The notes beneath the pieces were generated by a model that was given only the letters and a program-made list of their open reading frames with translations, was not told the origin of the DNA and ran no database searches. Shown here one piece after another: positions 12,124 to 23,000 of a DNA stretch of 43,536 nt (the stretch's first letter is position 1; each line of letters begins with the position of its first letter). The DNA lies in contig BLXT01007308.1 in NCBI GenBank assembly GCA_019648995.1, positions 3,789,858-3,833,393 of the forward strand, in the 5' to 3' direction. A program made the translations under genes and the position numbers. This DNA comes from Plakobranchus ocellatus. Lineage: Eukaryota > Mollusca > Gastropoda > Plakobranchidae.

Positions 12124-12540
12124 GGTGCCCAGGGCAAGACTTCCGAATGTGCACTGAAGAAAATGAAACTGTAAAAGCTAGACTGCTAGCTAACTTGTCA
12201 TATTATGGTAAAGCCATTTTTTGATGTGCAAAATAAACACAAATTCTAGAAATAAATTGCACTTTATTTCTAAATTAATTACTGAAACAGACCTGACCAA
12301 CTTTATCTTGGCCGCCATTATAATCCAAGATTGTGATCTACGGTGATTAGGCCTAGGCTATTGTTTGTTTTAAGATAGGCTAAATATTGTGATTTTCAAA
12401 CAAAATTATTTGTCGTTAATAATTGTTGGTAATTTTAATTCTCAACAGTTGACTAAAATAGCCCTTATTTTATCAACATAACTGTTACGGCTAGCCGCGA
12501 TTTCGATTGGTGCATAATCGGAAGTCTTCGTGTGCCCAGT
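12124..12540. mobile_element. Interspersed repeat copy A with inverted ends
   Basis: The left end contains GGGCAAGACTTCCGAATGTG and the reverse complement of the right end contains GAAGACTTCCGATTATGC, giving inverted termini of about 30 bp. The interior aligns in the same orientation with 17708-18013; shared words include AAAGCTAGACTG / GAAAGCTAGACTG and AATTGTTGGTAATTTT. It is likely an old MITE-like element of a family I cannot name. Confidence 0.6.
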
Positions 12541-12582
12541 ATTGAGCTACCCAAATGTAAGAAAAAAATATTGGTCGTCTGA

Positions 12583-12725
12583 ATTTGATCTAGATCTAGA
12601 TTAGATCTACATTAGGTCTAAAATCTAGAGATCTAGAGTAGAGAGAATTTTATGAGATAGGCCTAGACCTAGATCTAGATCTACATTTAGATCTAGAATC
12701 TATATAAAAAAAAAAAAAACTGGAT
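12583..12725. repeat. TCTAGATC-rich simple repeat
   Basis: Multiple overlapping TCTAGATC / AGATCTAG words occur here, with further clusters at about 13615-13650 and 41288-41310. The period is six to eight bases and degenerate. No gene is visible. Confidence 0.8.
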
Positions 12726-13656
12726 CTAAATCTAATTTTAGAATAAGCATGGAGCTATAAAAAGGCTTTTCTGATTATATAACATAATTATCTATGAATG
12801 AGCAAATGATAAATTGAATTAATCGGTTCATTTTGACTATTTTTCTTAGTCTCAGAATTTTTTTTCCTTACTTTTGCGCTTTTAGGCGTTCACAGAGAGA
12901 CTGCCATTCAATAACAACTGAGGGCAGCCATGATGGTTATGGAGTTGATTAACTCTCGCTTGCAGCGAGAACCTCGGTTTCATGAAAATAAGCGTCACTT
13001 CCACCTTGGAAACCACGGCGTGAAAAGTGATAAGATCTTTACTTGTCTCGGTTCAAGTGAGGACAATTCGATCTGGATCTCATTTTCTTGCCGAAAAACA
13101 TTGTCTATTCTGGATTTACTCTTTGACTCTAGGTTTCTCTAATTTTGCATGGTAATTCTTAATTACGGAGCACATCGTTGCTCATAAATCTTAGCTTGGA
13201 TCTAACCTCGGTCGGGCATTATTCTAGAATAATGGAGAGACAGACTAGAATTTAGCTAAGATCGCGATAGGCCAATGTTGCTTGATTCTAGAATAAGTAA
13301 ACCTGCAGATCTTAGATCTGCGCCTATAGGCCTACTCGATGAAATTTGAGGAGAAGATTTCTTCACCGGGGAACCATTATTTATATTTGTACAACAATCT
13401 AGTGTTTATTTTTTTTCGAACTCCCAGGGGATCCCTAAGAATTCATCGGAAACCCTTTAGTGGAACTGGAATCACTAGGAAGTACTTGGAATCCCATGGA
13501 ATCCGGTATATAAAGTCCTTTTGGTAGACGTTGAAAAGGCTGCCTTTATTCGGACACGGGTGCGCATAATCAAAAATGATCGGACACGGTCCGTGCAATT
13601 TAAATTATATAGAATCTAGTCTAGATATCTAGATAGATCTAGATCTATGACTAATT

Positions 13657-13681
13657 TAAAAAAAAAAAAAAAAAAAAAAAA
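13657..13681. repeat. Poly-A tract
   Basis: About 24 consecutive A residues follow a TCTAGATC-rich stretch. It could be a retroposon tail, but no upstream element is recognised. Confidence 0.85.
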
Positions 13682-13967
13682 GACCTTCAAGCAGCCCTAA
13701 AATAATTATTGTTTGTTCATTTCACATGATTTTTTGTTTGATGGACAAATTAGCAATGGGAATGCAGCACAAGCAGCGATTTTGTGTGATTTTGTTATTT
13801 AATGCTATAAATACAATCATGTAATTGCTTGCTTGTGGCCAATGTTAGAAATTCAGGAAGACAAAATTTACTCAGGGATGAACCTCTGTAGATTTTTAGT
13901 CCCATGAAACTCAACTTTTTTATATGGCGACTGTTTTAGATTAATATAACACACGGCTGTTAGTAGC

Positions 13968-14100
13968 TTGCATTTTGGTTTGACCTCGCTGCACAGAGGT
14001 CACGGGTTCAATGTACCTGGTGGCCGCTTGGCAAAAGCTCCTAGCTAAAAGGTCGGCATGACCCAAACTCTTCCCAATTTATGCACAAAAACAAAAAATT
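13968..14100 (+). mobile_element. Possible tRNA-derived SINE remnant
   Basis: The segment contains GGGTTCAATGTACC, which resembles a degraded Pol III B box (GGTTCRANNCC), about 30 bases after a weak A-box-like stretch. A non-tRNA body and an A-rich tail (CAAAAACAAAAAATTG) follow. It does not fold convincingly as a tRNA. Only one copy is visible, so the call is tentative. Confidence 0.3.
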
Positions 14101-15827
14101 GTAATAATTCAGCAACAGGTGGCTTATTTTTTATAGTATTACAGATCAATTACAGACATGTTGCTCTCTAAATAGGTATAACATTCATCATATTGGAAAT
14201 AATAGGCAGTTAATGGAGATTGGTTATTTTACCATCTTTTGTAACAGTCTTTGTGTGACGGAAAACACCATTTAAAAACGAATAAAAAAAAGTTTCCTCA
14301 CCACAGAAAGTAAAGAGACTTCAGCATCATAGAAAGAGAAGTATAAACCGCTCACCTAATAAATTTTGTTTAGAAGACCCTCTTGTGAGGCTTACAATGG
14401 CCACTTGTTTATGGTAACGCTACTCCAGTTCAAACTTTTTAGCCGGACTTGCTGCCGGGGCTTGGCTTCCCGTTATCACTCTGTATCTCAGGCCATAAAG
14501 ATAATCCATGTGATTCCAGCTCCAGCGTTAGACAAGGTGTGTTTTTAATATTGAAAAGTCTTCTTCCAATGAAGTATAAGTAACTACGGGCCAGGTTTGT
14601 ACACGCAGTGAGCAGGTATGTGTTTATACGTAAAATGTGAAAATATTATATACTATGTATGCTGCGCTTGTGTGTGCATGCATGGGTCTGCGTCTATGTT
14701 TATTTAAAACAATATTTACAAACCAAAATATTGGCTAAATCTTTAGACTTTCATCAATCTTCGTCTCTCTATTGGGGGAATATACTTTTGTAAAAAGAAA
14801 GGTGCGACCTGGAGAAGATGGCATTCCATTATCATTTTCAATTTTTTTTCCTCCTTCGCATATGCCAGCTGTCCTCTTCTCCATTTTTGCAATGGTGGAG
14901 TGAATGAGTTCACCGCCTTGCTCTCCCAATAGACCAAGTCCAATATTTTGTTCGTAAATATAAGGAAGGCAGTGAAACTCAAGCAGGTGTTGTTTAGGAA
15001 TTTAGGTCTTTTTCTTCAAGACCTCCCTGTAAATTCTCATATAATTGTCGATGTTTTTTTAAATGTCTGAATGTAAACATAGTGGGACAGGGTTTGTGTG
15101 TGACAGATCATTGTGTATGTGAGCCATTATAGCGTGAACGGTTTATACAACTATGGACAGTTATACCTCATGTATTTTTTTTTATAAGGCGTAAATGTTC
15201 ATAAAAAATCCTGTACGGGAAAAATATATAATTGTAAAATGTCGAATATAGTCAGAGTATTTGGAAAAGGTGAAATGCCTGTTATTATTGAGAGAGCGAG
15301 TGTGTGAGAGAGAGAGAGAAGGAGCAAGCTATGGAGGCTGGATAGTGATAATAAGAGAGATGGTTTGTTTCTGTATAGCCAGTCCATACAACAGGCTTCC
15401 AGGCCCTCCACCTGGCTGGGATGCAAAAGAGAGAGATTCGTTTGATCTTTTAACGAGGAAAATTTTAGAATCTTTCGATAAATTTCTCGATGCTGTTTCA
15501 AATTTTACAAAGCACGAAAAGTAGGATCCTTCTTCCTGGTGAAGGCACTTAAAATGTGAGGGAAAAATGCACACTGGAAATTGTCAAAACAGGTAACCAA
15601 TAAATGTACCTCCAAAAGATGATGCATTGTGGTCTTAAAATAGACTAAGTCATGACGTCTCAGAAATGTCAGTGTCCTAATAAGAAAAATAATTATGTGG
15701 ACCCGTGTTCAAATACACACTTTGCTTAAAAAAACATTGACCAAATTATCAATTTAAGTCTCAGAAGGCAAAGTAACACCAGCCTAAGTGATTCTTTACC
15801 AACAATATCAAAAAAGACAATCAATTC

Positions 15828-16070
15828 CAAAATGGTGTGTTGAATAGACATATTCATTTTATAGTTCTATTTCATGGAATTTTTTACTTTTTATCACTAC
15901 TGCTGGTGCTGCTACTACTACTGCTGCTGCTAGTAGTAGAGGTGGTAGTAGCAGTAGCAGCAGTAGTAGTAGTAGCTGCAGCAACAGCAGTAGCAGCAGT
16001 AAAAATGAAAATTACATGAAATGGAGCCATAAAATGAATATGCCCAAGACCACACAACACTCCATTTTGC
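15828..16070. repeat. Long hairpin with trinucleotide-repeat inner arms
   Basis: The left arm starts CCAAAATGG and includes CATATTCATTTTATAG; the right arm carries the inverted counterpart, with GCCATAAAATGAATATG. The inner part of each arm is CTG/CTA trinucleotide repeat on the left and GTAGCAGCAGTAGTAG on the right. The arms are roughly 115 bp and complementary throughout with scattered mismatches. The open frames here (poly-L/V/A and poly-T/S) are repeat artefacts. Confidence 0.8.
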
Positions 16071-16166
16071 AATAGGCTGTGTTCGGTATTGTCGATAAAG
16101 AACCACCTACGCTGGTGTTATTTTGCTTTCTGAGACTAAAATTGTGATTTACTGTGTGTTTTCCGA

Positions 16167-16240
16167 GGTCTACCAAAGGGCTTTCGAGGGCTTCATAGTG
16201 ATTCCACCAAAGGGTTTTTGAGGGATTCCTAGGGATTTCA
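16167..16240. repeat. Short direct repeat (about 34-bp unit, two copies)
   Basis: The word CTACCAAAGGGCTTTCGAGG recurs as CCACCAAAGGGTTTTTGAGG about 34-35 bp later. A related sequence in the opposite orientation lies at about 13420-13500, suggesting fragments of one dispersed repeat. Confidence 0.6.
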
Positions 16241-16928
16241 AGAAAAATAAACACTCCAATGAGCCTTCATTTCGTTATTAATAAATGTCCAGTAATAGAA
16301 GTATTCATAGCAGTTTAACCAGTTTAAACCCTTGAATGCTGAGACAAACCAATGGAAAAAATTACTGCATAGTTAAAAAATGTTATGGCCAGATCCACAT
16401 TCTTTTTTAATTTATAAACAGTTTTTTCAATGTTATTTATGCAATCATTTAGCTTTCTTTTTTTTTAATTAATAAGGAGACTTTTCTGCATCAAGACATC
16501 ATACCATAGCCAGATAAGATAAATTTGACCCCTTCTTTGTTTTTCTTTTTTAAGAAGACGAAACTCACATGGTGTTAGGCACAGTATACAAGAGTTGTAC
16601 TTGTAAAATTTTATTCAGCATGCAATTTGAAACCAATTTTGTAAGATGTTGACCTAAAAAAAAATGCAAAGGCTCACATGTTACACATCTCTTAGAATAA
16701 ATTGTTTGTCAGAAGACATTTGTGTGTATCAGAGTTGCCATTTTTGTGCATGTTCTTTTGTACAGTTTTTGTTTCTTAGTTATTAATTGATTTAAACTTT
16801 GAAAGCTGGTTCGACTGTGTAAGAACAAGCTGTTTATTCATTTTTTCTGTGTGCACAAAACTTAAGTTTATTTGTCTTATCTTTTTTCACTGACTTTTGA
16901 TGCATTGAATTTTTTTTTTTTTTGTCAG

Positions 16929-17064
16929 GCATCATGTCAGGCAGTCTTCATCTGGAAGGTCAAATGACCAAAAAATATAACTTACCTTTGTCCCACTTGG
17001 ATTATAAGTATATTGAAACCTGCAAGAATCCAAAAGAAATTGAAAAAATCGTGAATGTTCTGAG
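16929..17064 (+). CDS. SPAG1: SPAG1 exon 1 (start codon at 16934)
   Basis: After the acceptor TTTTGTCAG the exon starts GCATCATG. It encodes MSGSLHLEGQMTKKYNLPL and SHLDYKYIETC, then EKIVNVLR, aligning with human IPIEHLDFKYIEKC and LEKILCVLR. The donor is AG|GTATGT. A second in-frame ATG at codon 11 is possible, but the first lies nearest the exon start. Confidence 0.9.
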
Positions 17065-20000
17065 GTATGTAAAATGAAATGAAATATAGATAGATTTACA
17101 GGTCAAAATACAAGTACAAAAGTGAAATTTTGAGATTTTTTTTTATTAATAATTTGTCTTAAGTTTGAAATTTTGCAATGTAGCAATTGATTTTCCTTTT
17201 TTTAAATTAATTCAATTGGCACTCTTACCTCTGATATCATTATTACGCGGTGGCAGCCTCCAATTATCCTCACCTGCATAAAAAAAATTAATAATACTGT
17301 TTTTACTCTAACAATATATTTTTGAAATTAAAAAAAAAAAAGTTTTCCAATGTTTATGATGAGATCATAGTTATTGCAAATCAGAAGTTTCAATATCAAT
17401 TGCAAGGTGGTATTTTTTTTACCCTTTCTAAAATTAAAAAAAAATACTATTTTTTTTTTTTTTTTTTTGGTTTACGTATATTTTTAATGTTGTCTAAAAA
17501 TTGAGGTTTTCAACAACTCTTACTATTTCAAATGATACATGTGTAAGTTAAATTACAACAGCAATGCTCCTCTAAATCAACTTCCTACAAAAAAAATCTG
17601 CAAACGGAAATTCGTTCAGGTAATATGTTCAGTTATTGCTTTTGCACAATGAATCTGGACTTACAAAAAGAAAGAAAAAAAAATTACATCAGTTTTGTTA
17701 GCAAAAATCCAGGCAAGAATTCTCATTGAGCACCCAAGAAAAGTAATTTTTAAAATGAAAGCTAGACTGATGATCAACCTATCATATACTTCAGTATTTA
17801 TAACCATTTAGTAATGTGAAAATAAAACATTATTTCTTGACACCACTTGCGTTTAATTTTTAAATAAGTGCCTACAACAGATCTGAACTGAGGTGATAAT
17901 TTTTTTTTCTAAAGATTTTAAAAGACATTGTTGTTAGACAAAATAATTTGTAATTGTTGGTAATTTTTTTAAGTTTCCAACATTGACTAAAATTTAAAAA
18001 GCCCTTTCATCAGAGAGGTCATGAATGGTATAAATATCTTCATATTGATAACTTGTCTTATTGCTTCCACAAGTATTGCATAGCACCAATAACCCTATAA
18101 GTTGTTAAAAATTGTATAATTTCATATAATAGTTACTTTAGCGTACGATATAGGTATGGTTTAGTGTTGATAAACAGAAAGGATTAATTGATAATAGCAT
18201 CAAGAGCAGTTTGAAAATAACTCATGCCAAACTCCAACTATGTGTGGCATATTTAATTGTACCAAAGATGTTATAATGTAGAAAGAAACTGTAAAGATTG
18301 TTTTCTTTCCATTTAAGGCTGGGACACTGGTGAAGTAAAGGAATGACCCAGGAGTTTAAAAACTCCAAGTAATTAAAATTTACTTTCTAAGGCGTTTGCT
18401 ACTATGCACTAAGCTGTGTTGCATGAGACAATTTTTTGTATTAAAACTTTCATATATTTTGCACGGGCAATGGCATAATGTACACTACATTGAAATTTGC
18501 CTCACCCTTATTTTGTATGTCAACCTTCCTTCCAATCACAGATCAGGAGATGAGGGTAAATTTCCAGACCTTGAAAGATTTGCTGAAAAGCGTCTTCAAG
18601 AATTGAACCCTAAAAGGCAAGTAGTATGATGAAGTCTCATTGGAAATAGTTTGGAGTTTTTAGCCAAATATTTATTCTTTATATACCGTCACTTCAAACA
18701 AAACAAGATGGATTTAAACAAAATCAACAAAAAGTTTAAAAGAGATAATAAGCAAACTAAGTTTCCTCTACCTTCTACTTAAAAAAAATGCCTCTATTTA
18801 ATTTTGATGCATTTTATCAGGAGAAAATAACTGTTTGGTTTTACAGACCACACTAATAAAATAACAAACATTGTAGCAGAAATTTTACCTTTTTCATCTC
18901 TGGCTTCCTCTCAGTCTACTCTTCATCTGAGAATATTTTCTAGTGCATCAAAAAATAATAATGTCTTACAATAATGATCATAAAATTAAATTAAAGAAAC
19001 AAAATTACTCTTAACGTTAAAAGACTGTTATAAGTTTATGACACTAGCAGACAGCCAAGCTGTGCTGGTACCATGGCTAACCAGGTACAAGCAGGGCCTG
19101 TTTATGCAGTGGAGAGGGGTTAGCCAGCATGGTTGCTCAGGTGTGCAGTGTAAAGGTTCGGCTTTTCTATTGAATTAGATATTTTAATTTTCTCGATCAT
19201 TTATCGAGTCAACAAATTCTTTTTCCTTTCTATCTCTTAAGGAATTATGTTATGTAAATGTTGACTTTGCTTATTCTCTGTATTTCATTATTTTGACTGT
19301 ATCTTGGAAGTATTGCATGATTTACTTTTCAGCCGTACCTTGCGGAAAGATGGCCCTATCCTGCGTCCTGGGGATCTTAGTGGTGGTGACTGGAAGTCAA
19401 TTGAAGAAGATTTAAAGGTCTAGGTTTTTTTTGTTTTTTTTTTTATCAAAAGGGTACAAAAAATTAACATTAAAAAACTTTATTTAAGTATGTGTTCTGT
19501 CTTTGATGAAAATGATAATAATGTTAGAAGTTAAGTCTATACAAACCTCTAGGCTTCTATACTTGTGGCTTTGATGCTTGATGCTGTATTAGTACTAAAT
19601 ACCCAAAATGCTTGAAATAACAGCTGAAATAAAATACAGATATTTAAAATATAATTTCTCAAAATTTAAAGCATTATTTTCTTTCCTTTATTAAGCAAAC
19701 GTAACTGAAGATAAATGAACCAAACAAGAACCTTTTTTTTTTGTTACAAATTGCAGTGCCTGTTCAAAAGAAAAAAAAATTTATTCTCAATTGAGCCTTT
19801 TTGAAAAAGATCTCTGATGGCAGCAATAACAGTTGATAGAAAAATTATTTCCATCTTTTTGTAAATTGAACATGCATTGATTGCTCTGCTTCCTTTCTGT
19901 TGTTAAAAAGAAAAACAAAATTCATATGCAACTGGAAATGCTATCTTTTTTAAACATATTTTGGCGCAGAATTGGACAAATACAATGCATGACCAAGATC

Positions 20001-23000
20001 CAATAAAACCGCAGAAGCATTCAAGACCTGCAGATGATATTGTTGAGGGAGATGAAAATCTTCCTCCTGTTCGATCGGGAAATGTTGTCCTTGAAGGAAA
20101 GAAGGTTTGTCCAAAAATACTTTTCAATTTTTATCATTTCATCCTACAGAGGCAAACTAGGCTAGTCAGTGGTTTAATTGAAACTATGGCTCAGGAAAAA
20201 ACGAGAAAAAAAAGGAACTATTTACATGTGAAGGCTGAAACAAAAGGACCAATTCAAATACCTAGGATCCTTGATCTCAAGCGACGGAAGAAACAACAGC
20301 GAAGTTGCATCAAGAATAGCTCAAGCAAAGACAAATTTCCAGAAAATGAAAACAGTTCTGACAAATAAGAACATATCCATCCGGACAAGAAGAAGAGCCC
20401 TTGAGTGCTATATAGAGCCCATCTTGATGTATGGATGTGAGGCCTGGACAATATCAAAACAGACTCAGAAGAAGCTGGAAGCAACGGAAATGTGGTTCCT
20501 TAGAAGAATGCTGCGAATCTCATGGACAGCAAAGAAGACAAATGACACAGTTTTAGAGGAAGCTCATACAACAAGACTACTCATAAGCAAAATCCGTAAA
20601 CGTCAAGCAACCTTTTTCGGCCATGTTATGCGAAGAGAAAAGTTGGAGAATCTTGTAACAACAGGAATGTTGGAACGAAAACGCAGTAGGGGAAAACAAC
20701 GAGAAAAGCTCATTGAAGGCCTGGCAGACTGGCTGAAGGCAGGGAAATCGTTGGAAGCAATAGAAGCGACAAAGGACAGGAAAAAGTGGAGGACCATGAT
20801 CGCCAACGCTGTAAAGCAAGGCACCTGATGATGATGATTTACATGTGCCTGTGCTATTTAGATTGTTTCTTTTTTAAGCCAAAAGGAAATTTTTTTATTA
20901 TGATTGAGAGTCGGATCACATTATTTTGGTTGGAATATTTCTTTCATTCTCAGGGGTGAAAGACCTTCTATATTAATTCGGAATTCCATATGAAAAAAAG
21001 AAAACTAGAATTTTAGGAAGAAAAAAAAAGGGGAGAGAGGGCGAATCCAATTGTCTGTTCCACCCCAACGTATTTTCAGTATAGCTCACATTTTCTGCTC
21101 CCACCTAAAGAGTTGAATATTCATAATTTGATGCTTAACAATTAGTGTTGCCTTTTTTTTTTGTATTTTAATATGAGGAGCAAAAGTAAAAGATACAATT
21201 TTGACAGAAGAAATCGTCATTTAATGTATGATGTGTTTTCAATATTAAGATACAGAGTAAATTTTATTTTTATTTATTTTTCCTTTCAGCAAAAGAGAGA
21301 AGAAAAGTCAAAGAAAAGGGTGATGCCACGTGACTACAAAGAGTGGGATAAGTAAGCTTTTTGAAATTAAATTTTCCTAGGAGTATTTTAGAGTTCCGAA
21401 AATTTCCTGGTTTTTACATTAAAATTAAAAAAAAAACTGCACACAGTTATTCTGAAAGCATTAAATGGACCTAATATCAATCAGCTGGTTGATCACAGAT
21501 GAAGTAATTAAATTTTGTTGTACACTACTTTTGAAAAGTATAAGAAAAAAAGCAACAGTTTACAAAAAGAGTTAGGGGGAAGGGGATTGGCGAAGAGAGA
21601 GAAAGAGGAGAGGAAAGGGATGGGTCCTGAGACATTGATGCTAAAATGACGGCTACAATTAACTCGGCATGGTGTAATTAAAGAAAAGTGATCAATCAAA
21701 CTTTATTTCTTATGGTTGCCATAATGATGGCTGTCATCTTAAATTTCTGATGATAAATTTGTCGATTTTCAAAATTATCTATCCCACACATGTTTCCTAT
21801 CATTTCAAATTTGATACCGAGCTTAAGAATGATAATGTCTTTAAAATTAGTGGATGTTAAGAAAAAATATATTTTCAGTAAATATTAAAAAATTTTACAT
21901 TATTTGAAAAGCAAAAAAAAAAAAATGAATATTTGCGACTGTTTCAGAAATTCTACAAAACAGGTGAAATATTCAAAACACCCTTTCATTGTATTTGTCT
22001 CACTCAAGGACAACCACACACCAAATTTTAGGATCACAATAAATAACAGAAGAGTAAAATGTTTTCGAAAAAAAATCCCATTTTGAGAAAAAGGCAGTTT
22101 AAATTAGAAAGAACAAAACATGTTAAGAAATCCAAAACATTCCAGTCTTTTTCTTTAGGCCTCAAAACATTTCAGTCTGATTCTTAGGGCCTGCCTCCTC
22201 AGCAGGATGTTTAGTAGGCTTAACACTTACGTTGCTACAGCTGTTAACCTAAAATACCCTCCCATTGCTGAGCCTTTTGTTGAAAAACAAAGGAATTATG
22301 ATGGTTTCACCTGAAGTATTGTGTCTATTAAATTATGCAAGAAAATGTCATGAAATTTTATGGGTAGACTCAAGACTGACCAAAGATTATTTTGAATACC
22401 TAAATTTATGCAAATTAGGTCACAGGACATGGTCCGCCATTTTGAATTTTTGATTTAATGAGGAAATAAAGAGAAAAACTTTTGAGTTGTTTGTGTGAGG
22501 AATGTGACTAAATTTAGATGAAATGAATTTAGATTTCATTGTATTGAATGGTTTGCAGACAGTTTGCAGTTTTAAAAATTTTTTTGGGCAAAAATGAACA
22601 ATAATTTGCATGCAAGTCAATAAATAATAAAGTCAAATAAAATTCCACAACTTTTGGTTGGCTCACCTCATGGTATGATGTTTTTTATTTTTCTGAACTG
22701 CTCATTACACCTACAGTTTGAGGGTTATAGTTTATTTTCCACTCAACAGGGTTCAGATCCTCTTCTTCTGCTAAATACTGCCATTGAAAATCACCCAACT
22801 CCCTGATCAGTTGCAGGGGTACCACACCCACCTATGGGAGAGTGTTCTAGATCTAAGTGTAGATGCTACTTGAGCCCCATTAAGCCCATCCTCGTCACTG
22901 GATAGACCTAGATCGAATTCTGAGCCACTGCTGCCAGCAGTTTTGGTATCAGTCAGAATCTTGGCTGGAGGGCGTGGGGACATTGGCACAAGCCATTTCA

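Larger units (their letters stand above)
10743..16928. other. Divergent intergenic / 5' UTR region between CUL2 and SPAG1
   Basis: Both genes show a splice acceptor immediately before their first coding ATG, so each must have at least one noncoding 5' exon here. I could not place those exons or their promoters. The stretch holds a repeat copy at 12124-12540, TCTAGATC clusters, a SINE-like segment near 13.97 kb, a hairpin at 15.83-16.07 kb and an unexplained open frame at 15379-15524. Less AT-rich patches lie at 11585-11645, 12895-13100 and 14360-14530. GCCGCC-type motifs occur at 11624 and 12311, but the second lies inside the repeat copy. Confidence 0.6.

Noticed and set aside
12306..12322. 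YY1-type GCCGCCAT promoter motif
   Set aside because: It is a single motif inside an interspersed repeat copy, so it is weak evidence for a CUL2 or SPAG1 promoter.
14007..14020. tRNA gene suggested by GGGTTCAATGTACC
   Set aside because: No cloverleaf with acceptor or anticodon stems can be drawn; at most it is a SINE-derived B box.
15837..16072. Open frames with poly-L/V/A (plus) and poly-T/A/S (minus)
   Set aside because: They are products of the trinucleotide hairpin read in different frames.
19961..20368. 135-codon open frame taken as a single gene
   Set aside because: It is SPAG1 exon 4 reading through its donor into a LINE fragment; the real exon ends at 20104.
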